Assembly: GCA_023362775.1 (NCBI GenBank)
Contig: JALMGJ010000014.1
Location: 3,669,001 to 3,733,000, forward strand
Direction of reading: 5' to 3'
DNA from: Charina bottae
Taxonomy: Eukaryota > Chordata > Lepidosauria > Squamata > Charinaidae
Length of the DNA stretch: 64,000 nt
Positions 47,501-61,800 of the stretch are shown here, in pieces. The translations under genes and the position numbers were made by a program. The notes below the pieces were generated by a model, which saw only the letters and a list, made by a program, of their open reading frames with translations, made no database searches and was not told where the DNA came from. Within the stretch, counting starts at the first letter, position 1. Each line of letters opens with the position of its first letter.

Positions 47501-49289
47501 TTACAGCAGTGTTTCTCAACCTTGGCAACTTGAAGATGTGTGGACTTCAACTCCCAGAATTCCCCAGCCAGCATGGCTGGCTGGGGAATTCTGGGAGTTG
47601 AAGTCCACACATCTTCAAGCTGTGTTCTCTATTTCGCCATATAGAGAAATAAAATTGAAATTAAACAAGTGTTAATTTATCATAGAAGCAGCCTTGGAGT
47701 CTAGAAGGAACAGATGAGATGGCTTGTGGAAACTCTAGAAGGAGCAAAGCCTGGATGCATTTATTTTCTTTCATTTCTGCATGGCTGGAGCAACTACAAC
47801 GAAGACCTTGTTTCTGGAGGATTGTATTCAAAGGTAGAATCATCAGAAAGTCCTCATAGAAAAGTATGTATTTGAGGCACAAAGTGATAGAAATATGATT
47901 ACCTCCATTTGTAAAGCTAGACTTGGACCAGGAACAACTATGTCCTGGTCCTGCTCAGGCCCATTTTTTCCCCAGTGGATCCCAAGTCAAGTCAAAATGC
48001 TTACAATCTAAGATATGTAGTGGTTTATTACTATCCTTATTCTCTCTGCTGTTTTATTTTATTAGCCGCCTTACAGATTTCTCTGAAAAGGAAGACCATT
48101 GATAAATATTTCCAGTCAAATAAACTACACCGATCCTACAATTTTAATTTGCCGAGGTAGCGGAAAGAATTTATAACCTGCAGTAGTGACCAGGGGAGCA
48201 AGGAAGACAACCTCTCTCTTCTTGCAGCCCAAAAACATCTGGAAAAGTAAAAGTGCCATCGGGACATGGAAGGGGAGTCAAAGTACCTAAGAAAAGAAGA
48301 TAGTATATATATATTTTTAAAAAGTAGTCATATCAGTGGACCTACGTAAGAAATCAGAGCAAAGACTTACAACGGAGTCATATTATATTAAAAGGTAAAG
48401 GTTCCCCCCGCACATTTGTGCAGTCGTGTCCGACTCTAGGGGCCGGTGCTCATCTCCGTTTGTTAGCCAAAGAGCCAGCGTTGTCCGAAGACGCTTCCAC
48501 AGTCATGTGGCCGCATGACGCACGTGGAACGCTGTTACCTTCCCACCGAAGTGGTACCTATTGATCTACTTGCATTTGCATGCTTTCGAATTGCTAGGTT
48601 GGCAAGAACTGGGGCGAGTGCGGGAGCTCACCCCGCACGCAGGGCTAGGGATTCGAACCTCCGAACTTGCGATCTTCTGATCAACAAGCCTGACGTCTTA
48701 CCCACTGAGCCACCACACCCCTCTATATTATATTACCTATCAGAAATATTAATAATGGTAGCTCCACTTGTTTTTTAGATGGAGCTTCAACCACACCATT
48801 GTGACCCTGATCTTGATTTTTTTTTTTTTTACCATACCCTGCAGATACCCCCGCCATTTTCACAGTTCTATACCTTCAGGACAATATGAATGTGGTGGGC
48901 AATGCTTGGGTTCCCCAGGAAAAGCCTCATGGCAGTAGAAGCCTGATGGGCAGGGGAGGCAATGTGTGGAGCCTCGGTTGGGTTGGTATTCTCCTGTGGG
49001 ACACGGGGTTGGATTGGATGCCCCAGACAGACAGAAATGGCCCTGTGAAGCAGAGAGAGGCAGAAGCAGGACAGGGGAGACAAGCAGTTTACTTCTGCTT
49101 CTTCCAATATGTGCCTTTTATTTCTTTAAAGAAGTCATCGTCTGACTTTATAGAGAAGAAATAGTATAATTATAAAAGGCAAGAAATAAAACAAGTAAAC
49201 AAAGGAAGACTTCCTTCCTTCCTTCCTTCCTTCCTTCCTTCCTTCCTTCCTTCCTTCCTTCCTTCCTTCCTTCCTTCCTTCCTTCCTTC

Positions 49290-49336
<47 letters not shown>

Positions 49337-52300
49337 TTTCTTTCTCTAAAATTCTAAGGAGGGAGGTCATATAGGGCTAGATTCCCCCACCCCTCCCCAA
49401 AATTCTTTAACAATGTGCTATTCTGCAGGTACAGTTTCCTTTAGAAGGCCATCGTGGTAAGCATATGGCATTTCATGACATTTAATTTCATCTATTATTA
49501 TACACACAGAGAGCTTACTTCACTGCCCCACAGTTCTCACTGTTTTGAGGTCAGCAGGTGTTTGCCGATCATTTTCAAACCCTTTCAGAGAAATTGGGGA
49601 ATGGAAACATTCACTGAAGAACCTATATTTATATTTGGTTCGGTTTTGAACCAAAGAATGGCGAGATGCAAGAAAGACTTATGGTGGTCCCAATTAATAT
49701 AAAAGGGAATGAAATTTGAAGGACACGAGAGTCCGTGTGTGTTAAAAATCAAAACTAGTTTATGAGAAAAGTTTCGGCTATAAAGGGGGATTGGGACAAA
49801 TTCATGGAGGACGAAAGTTTAGCAGTTTGAGCTAAATATGGAAACTCCAAAGAAAGAGGTAGTTTATCATTCACTAGATTCATTAAAGGGCAGTGCTTTC
49901 ATTCTCTACCTGTGCTCTTTCTCAAAATATGAGGATATCTATTGAAGGAGAATGAATGCTGGACTAGATGGCTTCATTATGAAACAATCGAAGAACAGGA
50001 AAACCCCCACTAATGATTCAGTTTCATTGTTCAAGAAAAAGAGAAACTTTTCATCTCTGATATCCATTCTCGATATCCATTCTGACATGCACCTCGGTGC
50101 CAACAATTCCAAATTCAAGCATGGAGACAGGATCATGGAATTACAGATCCCTAGGGTTGGAAAAAAACATTGAGACCACTGACTCTCACCTCCTGCTCAG
50201 TGCAAGACTCCAAATTAAGGGATCCCTGCAGATGACTGTCCAACCTCTTAATAAAAACATCCAATGAAGCCTTCACTGAAGGGGAGCCCACCGCTTCTCT
50301 TGATAATTGGTTGCACAATTGAATTGCTCTTACCTAAAGGAAGCTTTTCCTCATATTCAACTACTGAAATGTCCCACGTGCAACATTCCTAATGAAGGTC
50401 ACAACCTAACCCCCCACGAGATTGCTTTAAAGCACGCAATATTCTAGCGGAGAGGACAAACCTCCGGACAGAGGAATGGAGTAGGGCTGAAGGAGCTGAA
50501 ATTTGCTGGGCAGTAGAAACCAGCAGCACAAGGTCCAGTAGGTGAACTCAAGCCCGTGCCTGCACAGAAAAATCCTGGGTGGCAAGGCACACAGTAGTCT
50601 GGAGAGGGACCTCCTGCAGGATCAAAAGATGCATGGAGAACCATATCAAAGGACCAGCAAGGAGTGAATTTGGACAACCTTCGCTACCTGAGCTAACCAA
50701 AGGGACACAGGTGAGCTGATGGTGGCTTTCATGAGAAGAGTCTTCTAGTCGTTTAAATACATTTTTAATCTTAATTGCAACTGGGAAAGAGGATAGTATA
50801 CCTTGGGATTAGAGGGATAGGAAGGATGCTTATTGAAAACTGTTTGTACTTGATACTTCCCCCATTAAAATGACTCCTCCAAAGCAATTATTTTCACCAC
50901 TAATGACATCTACTTATTTTGCCTTATGGGGAAGAACAAGGTTAAGCCAGCGGGATTTACATCAGGAAAATGGCAGGGAGGAGAAGATCTAGCCACTCTT
51001 TAAAGAGTATTTTTAATGCACTGAAATCAGAGAACTGCAAGTTTCTCGGCCCACCTGTCAGCCCTCCCAGATAAACCAGACAGGAAACATGACGAGATGA
51101 GCTAATTCTACTTTATAAGTGGAAGGCTTTATAAGGCTACATTAACAGAATCTTGCAAGTCTGAAAGTACAAATCTCCTGCCCTCCCTATTTACTGCCTG
51201 AGTGGTCAGGGCGGGTCCTTCCTAAGTTTCTTTCTCTGGCCATTACTCTGTTGCGGGCTCCTTTCTCTTTTATCTGATTGTTCCCTAGGTCAGGAGTCCC
51301 CAACCTTTTTGGTTCAGGGACCGGTTTCAAAAGACGATTTTTCCATGAACCGGGGGGGCGGGGTTTCCGGGATTTCTGCAGACCGGGGAGCGGGGTTTGT
51401 GGGCGGGAGCCAATCACAAGCACCGAGGGCGGGGTTTGCAGGCAGGAGCCAATTGCGTGCATTGGGGGGCGGGGTTTGCGGGCGGGAGCCCCACAGCCCA
51501 GTTCCTAACAGGTTGGGGACCCCTGCCCTAGGTGGCATCTCTTGCCCCCATCTTCCAAGGCTACCCTCACATTCCATCCCATCGCCTTTTTGGCAAAAGG
51601 GCAGAAGAGACTAGTAGGAGTGCCTAGTGAGTGGGTGGTTATGAAATACTAGCCTTCCTTCTCTCCCCTAAGGCCCCTGCCATTCATCTGGGTGGCACGC
51701 TTCTTGCCCTACCCTCCCTACTCCACAAGACCGTTGGCTACCATTAGCTGCAGTGGAGATCTCCATCCCAACTCCAACTCCAACTTCCCCCAAGACCTGC
51801 TGCAGAATTCTACAGAATTCTTATTCTTCATTCTTAAGCAGGCAGGAAGGTGGGAAGGCGGGAAGGATAGGACTTGTTTATCCTCCTTTGAAGGAGAACA
51901 ACGATCTGGCACACTTCTGTTTGGGTCACTAACTCAGCTCCTTGGATTTGGAGAAGCCCCGTGGTAGCAGTCATTGGAATCAGAACTGAAGATGGCCTCC
52001 GAAGCCATACTCACCTGTCCCACTATTCAGGGTGCCCACTGGGCAGGCAAGGGGAGATTGGGTGCCTTCTGGGCAAAAGTGCCCCTGGGGGCAGAGTCCA
52101 TTGAGTGGAAACTCGGGTGAGCTTTGAGGGACGGCATCAAACGCTCCCCCAGCACAGTAAAACCCAGCAGTGCAGAAGCCTGCCAAAACAGAGGATGAAG
52201 AGGACATTTCCATTCTCTTGAGAATGAATGAACTGCTAATAATATGGTCCAGGAAGTGGTAGTGCAGACTGTGGGAGTCTCACACACAGACATATATGTT

Positions 52301-55300
52301 TAAGCATTTTGCAAGCAAAGAAATAAAAACAAAAACATCCACAACTTCAAAAACAATATGGCCATGTTGGTTTTCTTTAAAAAGGCAGTTTAATATAGCT
52401 GTGGGATAAAATAGGAGTGGGTGGCCAGGGCTTCTTACCATCAGGCTTCCAGTTGGCATTACCCCGGCAGTAGCTCCCAACTGGGCATGGCTTGCAGGCA
52501 TTGAAGGATGAAGCTCCCTCCAGGGCACTTAGCAAACCAGCTGGACATGGTGAGGGCATGGCTGTCTGGGTTGGGCAGTAATACCCTGCCAAAAGCAAGA
52601 CTGAATTAATAGGCTATAGTTATACTTAAAATGTCAATACCTTCTTTGAACTGAGCTTGATTTCTGGTGACTTCATCTATGCAGTTTTCTTGGCAACAGT
52701 CTAGAAGCTGTCAATCACTATCTTCTGGGATGTTTCTTGACTTCCTGTTTCTTACATCCCTGGGATGTCCTGGTAGTTTTCTATCTAAGTACTAACTCCA
52801 CTGGACGCTGCTTAGCTTCAGAGTCCAGACCAAGTAAGCTAGATGACATCACCTGTGAAGCTTCATATTTAAAATACTTTACATATTTTCCAAGGAACTT
52901 GAGACTGCGAACCTAATGAATCTAGAATTAAGGTCCCCAAATCTCACTTCCTGCTCAGTGAAAGAATCCAAAGGAAAGGATCTGTTGACAGTCCACCTTG
53001 TGCTTGATCACATCCAGAGAAGGGGAGTCTAGCATTCAAATGGAATTTGCCTTTGAATGACTTAAGAACATTACCCTTGGCCTTTCCCTGTCCCTGAGAT
53101 GACACAGAATAGATCTTATTCTTCTCTGTAGGACATCCCTTCAGTCATCTTTTCTCAAGAGTAAACATCAGTCCTTCCTGGTCTTTGTTCCTAGTCTCCC
53201 AATCATCTGCATTGTCCTTCTCTGAATCTATTCCAGTTTATTGAACACTTCTTCAAGTTTGGTATCCAGAACTAGATTCAAGGAGAGGTCACACCAGTGC
53301 AGAACTATTACTTCCCATGATTTGGAAACTATAAATAGCATGGAAGAACATACGATGGGGGGAAAAAGGGCGCCCTCCTTAATCTTCATCCAACAGAGTG
53401 TATGCTTCCCATGTCATATATCAAATGAAGTCTGTACCCTGCTGTACCTCGTGGGCAGATGACTGGTTCCACTGTGGCAGCACGTCGACAGGCAGTACCT
53501 GCTGGGCAAGGGAGGCAGACGCTAGCTCCATCCGTGGGGCTAAACATCCCAGGCTCACAGGGCACTTCCAAGCTGGTGCCCTGTGGACAGTAGAAACCTT
53601 TAGGGCATCGATACCCATGTAGTCCATCGTTAGGGCAGGGGACAGAGTTGCCTTCAAGGCAAACATACCTGTGAATGTGACAAAGGAGCAGTTGTACTTT
53701 TTTAACCTGGTAGTCTACTTTAAAGGGGAAGATCCTCATCCCCAAATAGCTTAAACTGAAATATCTTAAACCCTGACAATTCAAAACAGATTCCCTGAAG
53801 AAGTCTGGATGCCTTTGTTTCAGTCACCCTGAGAGATGGAGAGGAAGTTTTATATATACCATCTTGAGCACCAAAGAGATGTAACTACAACCTTCCCACC
53901 ACGCACAGTAAGGGGTGAATGAAAAGAAATAGCAGGAAATTAATTAGGCTTCACTCTTTAATTGCATGAGATGGTGTATCCAGTACTTTGGTAGTTTTTT
54001 CTGAGCATTCTTTGCAATCTGAGATAATTTCTAAGGTGCTCTGGATCAGTAGATAAGCCTTAAAACACAACATACTTTGCAATCACTTCTTTACCACCAA
54101 GTATTTCCTGAGTGCTTGCACAGTAAAATGTTCTTATACTTTGTATATGGAAAGTTGCCTTTCCCAGCCAAATGTCTTCTGGCAGGTTTGGGAAGTCTGC
54201 TTCGAGGCTTAGCCTCAGTCCCTGCATTTCATCTTTTCGGTTGTGGCCATTCTTACCCACTTCCTTTCCAAAATATTGCCCCTCTGCCCAATGTACTGTT
54301 GTGTCTTGGGCTTCTTGCATTCTGTTCTGTTCTGTTCCATTCATTATATCAGCATGTACTGAATTATTAACAAGAGATGTCTAGCAATATTACCTACCTA
54401 AGAACACTCTCAGTTCTCTTTGTACTTCTGCAGTTAAAATGTACTTTGTACTTCTGCAGTTAAAATCCATAAATTCACAAGAAAGGCAGGTTTGGGGATA
54501 CAGAAGTACAACCCATCTTTAGCAGAAGGAACATTTCTAACAAGAATAATATTCAGAGTTTTGGAACGCTGTCTGACAGTCAGAGCAGACAGAACATTGG
54601 CAAACCAGATGGAATGGAACATCCTACATGGGAACATCATTCACTGCAAAACGTCGCTAGTCCCACTCTTCCTTTATGGTTGACAAAATGACTGATGACA
54701 TTTCTAGGACAGCTTGCAGAAAACTAAGCTTTCCTTCTTCCAATCACCCAAACCCACCAGATGGTGTTAGGACTACAGATCCCATCACCAATAGCCCTCA
54801 TGGCCAATGAATGTTGTAGTCCCAGGATATTTGGAAGAATTTGGATGTAGAAAGATTGTATTAGTAGAAATGAAAGAGGATTGGTATTTGGTTTAAGCAT
54901 TTCTATAGTCAAAGGCTCGCTTCCAAGAAGGATTCAAATGACCAGCTCCCCTTTCCCCACCTTCTGCCACCTGCGATGGTCTCCAGAACCAGCTGCATTG
55001 CCAAATCTGCTTGCCACAACCAAATTGGCCCAGTGATTTTGAGAAAAGGATTTTTGTGATTAGAGACTGTCATTTCCTATGCTGGGAACATGCATGTCTG
55101 CGTCTTACCCTTCATTACATGGCATAGTCTGGGACAGGTCAGAGGTCCCCGACTGGCTGCAGATGAGTCCTGCTGGGCAAGGTAGGCATTCACTCTCTGC
55201 TTTCAGGCCCAGCATAGTGGAAAAGGAGCCAGGTGGGCAAGGGATGGGAAATCCAGTCCCAAGGGGGCAGAAATGCCCTCTTGGGCAGATGTCATTCCCA

Positions 55301-58300
55301 GTCAAAGTGCTGGCAGAATCTACCTGTACAAAGATGAAAGGAACAGGAAGTAGATAAATCAATAGACTCTTGTTAAAAAGAAAATCTGGTAAGATTAGAA
55401 CGGAATGAACCACATATTTAAGCTTTTTATAAGACCATTTTTGCAGTCCAGATTCACTCAGTACCTATTTCTTTAACAGGCATCCTAACTTTGTGACAGT
55501 CTATTGGTTCGCCGACTTCCAGAGATATACAGTACTGGCAGTTATTACAAAGAGGAAAATTTGAACAGAGCAAGCAAACCTGGTTCCTTGGTCTCAACTC
55601 TGTAGAAGATTGGACAGACTGCATCTGGGAAAACTCGAATGTGGATTGTTTCAGCACTTTCCAGGTGCTGTGCTGTGATGGCAGAAAACTAACACAGCCC
55701 TTCTTCTTCGTATCACCCAGACCTTCCAGATGTGCTAGGACTACAATCCCATCACCAGCAGCCTGCATGGCCAATAAATGTTGCAGTCCCGGCACACTAG
55801 GAAGGATTGGATGGGGAAAGGTTGAATTAGTACAAATAAACAAGGACTGGTATTTCCAATGGAAGGAAATGTGAACGAAATAGCCACAACTCCTTTGTTT
55901 CCCATCCAGACCTATCACCGTTCAGAAACTCTTGGATAACAAATGTCCAGAGCCCCAACACACTTCAGCTCTCATCATCCCTAGCTAATGCACCAGCTGA
56001 GAGATTACAGAAAATGAAGTTGGTTGTACATTCTGAGAATGGCATTCCCAAAATCTCAGGAGGGATCTGCCCTGCCATTCCACCCGAGGCTGCTGCTCCG
56101 GAATGTCACTTCCACTTACTCTGTGCCTAATGGGAGTCGCGCTGACTGCTCCTCTGCTGCAGTAGTAGCCTTGATGGCAAAGTCCAGTTGGCTGAAATAG
56201 TCCAGGAGTTGAACAATACATGCCTTATATAGGAGAGAAAAGATAATTGCAGAAGGCACAGGATGTGAATGGCAAACAAAGCTCTCCCTTCTTCAGCCCT
56301 GGGCAGCCTTTTCTAAGCTTGGATCCAGGCCTTCTCTTACCTGCTGGGCAGGATTCACACTCAAATTCCTCATCCGTGCCAGCCTTAGGTCCATAGGTAC
56401 CTCTGGGGCATGGGCGTTCCCTGCTGGAAGTAGTGCCAGGTGGGCAAAAATACCCCATAAGACACAGCTTGGGAACTGGGATGCCATCACCTACGAAAGG
56501 AAGAGCAGCTTGAAAGCTTTGGGGTAGCAATGTTTGCTTTTAGGAACAAGATCCCTTTATTTCAGAAATAAATCCTATGAGTACAAATTTCCAAACTCAT
56601 CTTTTTTTTAAAAAAAAAAACCCTCTTTGTTTTTCCAGAGAGACCTGTGCTTAGGGACTCATGGTATTAGTCTTCAGTTTTATTGCAGACTATGGATGAT
56701 ACAATATGCTAATCCATAAACCATGATTCACAAGCTACAATTTGTTGAGTTTGCACATCACACTAAGCCATGGCTCATCTAAACCATGGATTGTTAACTC
56801 AGACACAATGGCTGGGCATACAAGTCATGCTAAGCCATAAACTATTATCTACAAAATGCAATGTTTGACTTCATGCAACATGCTAAACCAACATCAAACC
56901 AACCAAATAATGTTGCAGTTCCACTTGGTCTTGTGCGAAGTCAGCCTGTGCTTCCAATAATTTTTTATTTTATTTTTACTTATTTATTAAATTTTGCCAC
57001 CGCCCATCTCCCCCCAAGGGAGGGACTCTGGGCAGTTTTATATAATTGTATTTTAAATAATTGTATTTCCCATGTTCTTACTGTTGTTGGTGGGCTCACA
57101 AAAGAATCGGGCAGGACAGGGATCACAGGATTCCTTCCCTTCTTCTGATTGGTAGGTTCCCTTTTCACAAGCTACTGGAGCCACAGAACCCTCAAGGCAA
57201 TAAAATCCACGTGGGCACCGGTGGGAAGATGGAGTGGCAGAGACTTGGCCTGGTGGGCAGTAGTAACCAGGGGAGCATCTCCCTTCTGGAGCAGTCTTTC
57301 CTGGCTCTAAAATCATCAAGAGCAAGAAGGATCTGCTTTTAATTTTGATTATGTAGATAAGAAACTCCCTCCCGGTGTACCAAAGTTATCTTCCCGCCTC
57401 CATAAAAAACAAGAAATGTAAAGTTGGCACATACCGCTGCAGAAATTCCCAGCTGGACACTGTCTGCAGTCTGTGATATCCCATTTTCCACTATGGGGAT
57501 TGATAGTCCCTGGCATGCATGGAACAGGAGTCCCAGTGCCTTGGGGACAAAAGAATCCAGGGGGACAGAGGTTCTGATCTGGGCGTGAAGATAACATGTC
57601 ACAGTAGAAGCCAGCTTGACATGTCCCTGCAAAGCAAAATATTTCAGAAAGGCAAACAGATGCTCTTCGCAACATAATGCATTCACCACAACATTCATTG
57701 CTTGAAAAATGAGGGTGCTAATCTTAATCCTCTTTGGAAGCCCCATGTTTCAACTTATATGCCTGCTAGTCAAAAGCAGATATAGAATGTGGGGGTCACA
57801 ACTCTGTGTAGCTCAGCAGTGAGGCACTCAATGCATGCCTCGAATCACCATTTTCCATGTCTACTTCACTGAATGAATGGCATTCAGAAATCACTAAAGA
57901 CCAGCTGAGGAATGATGGAGAGATAGATACAGACATTCAGATTTTAATTTCCCATCAAGTGCTGGACTCCTGTTCTCTTGGGTTTGCTCTCCCTCCACAA
58001 CCCATTGGAAAAAGATAAACTAAGGTTTCTAATCTAAGAACCAGATTGTCTGCAACACTCACAGAAAGAAAAAGATCATGGAAATTACATGTTGAATTGT
58101 GTTGGTAGAGAGCCACAGATCAGAGGCATAAAATAAAGCTAGATTTATGTATTTTAAGGAAGACATAGGACTAAACCTCTCTCTTAGACCAGCACCCATC
58201 TTGATTGAACACACCCCAACATGTACCACTGGCATGTTCAAGGAGTAGGGGACCTACCAGAAAGATCAGCCAGTCCTTCTCCTTGACAGAAGCTTCCTCC

Positions 58301-58751
58301 AGGACAGGGCAAACAGGCATTCTGGGACAACATGCCAAGTAGGGGGAGAAAAGTCCCTCTTGGGCAGGGGGTGGGGCTGATGCTACCCAAAGGACAGAAA
58401 TGCCCTGCAGGACATAAGCCTCCAGTTTCATCTTGAACAGGATTAGGTCTCCAGGCCTTCAGAGTGCAGTAGTAGCCAGGCAAACAAGGGCCACTCGGAG
58501 TCACTAAACCTAGAAGAGAAGATTTATAGACAACACAGTTCATAGGCTCTGGATTCTACAAAGGGAGTGAGATTCAGTGAAATGTACCTGTAGCATCTAG
58601 GAATTCACTGAGCTTTCTGCTGGGAAGCTTATATCTGGGATGGACTTCCAACCATAGGAAATGTGTTTATAGATAAGAAGAAGAAGTATCTAATCCCAAA
58701 CAGGATAACGAACATAAAAGAAAAATTGGAGCTAGAATTGGTGGTTAAGCT

Positions 58752-58816
<65 letters not shown>

Positions 58817-61800
58817 ATGTATGTATGTATGTATGTATGTATGTATAGAGATGGAGAGATATGGAGATGATGGAGATGGAGATGGAGATAGACAGATCAT
58901 CTCCCACTGTGTAACTGGGATCTGACTAATGAATGGAGTTCAAGGTCTTGGGCAGAGGTATTCTCCAGACCTATAATTGGTATTCATCATCCTCATCATC
59001 ATCCTCATCACAACATCAATAATAATGCATCAATGTCTCTCAGGACTTTGCAGCAAAACAATACATTGCAAATGCAAACACAGTTATGTACTTTGATAAC
59101 ATCAGATTTTGCAGACTGCAGCCCAAGCCTCCTCTCAGTTTACCTGGCCTTGTGCAAAATTTGCCTCCAGGACAAGGCTCACATTCCCTGGAGCTGCTCA
59201 GACTGGTCTGGTTACTAAAGGTCCCCGAGGGACAAGGGAATTGCTTAGCAGTTTTTGTTCCTGACAGACAGTAGTATCCAGGCAGACAGTCCAGGGGATT
59301 GATTACTCCTGGAGAAGTCCTTCTGGAATTCTTGGAATCTTCTGTTTGGAAACTGGGATCACAGAACCTGTCAGTAAAGCAAACAATGTTCAGTCTGTTT
59401 TCATTTTCATTTTTTCCCCCTATGGATGGGAATTATCTAGAGCAGGGGTGGGGAACCTTTTTTCTGCCAAGGGCCATTTGGATATTTATAACTGGGGACC
59501 GGGGGGGTGGGGTTCCTGGGATTTCCGCAGACTGGGGGGCGGAGTTTGCGGGCAGGAGCCAATCACAAGCACTGGGGGGCGGGATTTGTGGGCAGGAGCC
59601 AATCGCGTGGAAGGGGTGGGGTTTGCGGGCGGGAGCCCCGCGGGCCTTAGGTGGGAGCCCCGCGGGCCTTATACGGCCTGCAGGCCTGATGTTGCCCACC
59701 CCTGATCTAGAGTGACTAGTTTATTTACCGAGAGCCATTAGAATACAAGTCAGACAGTGCAAAGCTCAGTTCTCTGGCCAGACATGAATTCCATGTGGGT
59801 GTCTCAAGCATTATGATAATAATTCAGATAGATCATATGAGCTTGCTAAGGATCAATGATCTGTGAGATGATTTCATCATTCAAAATGCTGCATTTTGAG
59901 TGTTCAAGTCATCTCACAGGTCATTGATCCTTAGCAAGCTCATATGATACATCTGAATTGTCATCATAGAGTATATATGAGCATCATGATCACTACACCT
60001 CCCCCAAAATGAGATGCAGAAATATAAAACGCTAAATCAAAGATGCACAATAAAACATCTCAGTCCTCAAAATAATTCCTTTGCTTGTCTTCAGACATAG
60101 CACATTAGTCTTAATAAATGGTCACCGTATATCAAAATGGAGGCCCTAAATTTGGGGAAACGGATAAAAGAATGGAATTACACAGCTTTGCTATTGGATC
60201 TGGTGCATAAAGGAATCTCCTCTGCATGGAAGAAATAAGAGGGAAATGCAGACAGCAAAAAGAACAAGGAGGTGTATTTCCACTATGAGACAGATTTGAA
60301 CAGCTGTCATGTAGAATGCAAAGAAGCTGCCTTAAATTAATTAAACAAGGTTGCAAAGTTTGTTCCTTACTTTCCCGCTGGGCAGATTTTGCACAGGCTT
60401 TGGCCCACTTCATCTTGATATTTACCAGGAGGACATGGCTTAGCTTCTGGGCTGCCTTTGGGACAATAGTGACCAAGAGGACAAAGATGGTCTAGAGAGA
60501 GAGAGAGAGAGAGAAGTCATTTCACTGGCATTGTGTTGAGTTGGCTTAAGAAGGAACATAAGAATTTAAATAAGATACAATATCAATTTATCAATACATC
60601 ATTTTCTCCCCAGACTTCATCTCTACACTGTCTTTCTTCATCGGTTTCTTCAACTGCTTTCTTTTTTCTCTGCTTTTGTTTCATTATGTCCAGTTTCTCT
60701 CAACGTTTCCTCCCTCCCTTCTCCTTCCTCTGCCTCTCCTTCAATGGTCACCAACTTCACTTCACTGTCCTTCCCTTGCCTCATTCCCAGGCTCTTCATT
60801 CACCTGTCCTGTTCTTTGTGACCTGCTAGGAGTTGGCCTCATAACCCCAGTTTGGAAAAAACAAGATGAACACAAAGCCAACATCCTGTGGGTGTTCATA
60901 ATGGCAAGGCTGTTTTACTGCAAGGCTGAATAAAATAGCATTTGTAAAACTTTTCACCTAAATTTATATTTACATTGAAAAGTGCCACCAACCTGATACT
61001 TAATAAAAGAGCATCAATCTGCCTGAGAGTGTTTCTGATTTTCTTTTTTGTGATTGAAGGTATGTTCGGATGCTTTTTATTTGATTTATTCACTACCTTT
61101 TTGTCTGGCTCAGTATGCAAGGTGGTTGATAAATTTTTTTGAAAACGACTATAAAGAGTGAAAAACGCAGATTAAAATGAACATTAGAGGTCATTATTAT
61201 AATTTACAATTACATAGGGCTGTGGCTGAAAGTGGCAGCTTTGTGCACATTTTTACAACTCCTTTTCTTAAGGGGAAATCATATGACTTGGTTCTTATGC
61301 TCACAACAATGGATCTGTAATACCTTGGCACACAAATGTTTCCAGGGAGAAAAAGACACATCTGCTCATATTGAGTGTCAGTTTTGCGTCTGGTTGTTCT
61401 TCCTTAACATCCCTTGCCTGATTAGGAGAGGACAATCTACAACCCAATTCAGCCCCCAAACCTCTTCAGTAAAGCCTCTAGAGCAGTGTTTTTCAAACAT
61501 GGCAACTTCAAAGTGTGTGGACTTCAACTCTCAGAATTCCCCAGCCAATTCAGAGATATTATCACACCATTATTATTCTCAATTGCTTGGGAGGATGGGC
61601 GGACTAATGTTGGCGTATTGGAGGAGGCGAGGACCACCAGCGTTGAAACAGTGATCGTCCAGCGTCGGCTTCGCTGGACCGGCTGTGTTGTTCGAATGCC
61701 TGGCCATCGTCTTCCAGGGCGACTGCTTTGCTCCCAACTTGGGAGTGGAGGACGGGGTATTGGTGGACAGCAGGGGAGATTCGGGGACACTCTCGGGGCT

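Noticed and set aside
49170..49370. Open frame of Lys/Glu/Arg repeats
   Set aside because: Translation of the (CTTC)n/(CTTT)n microsatellite.
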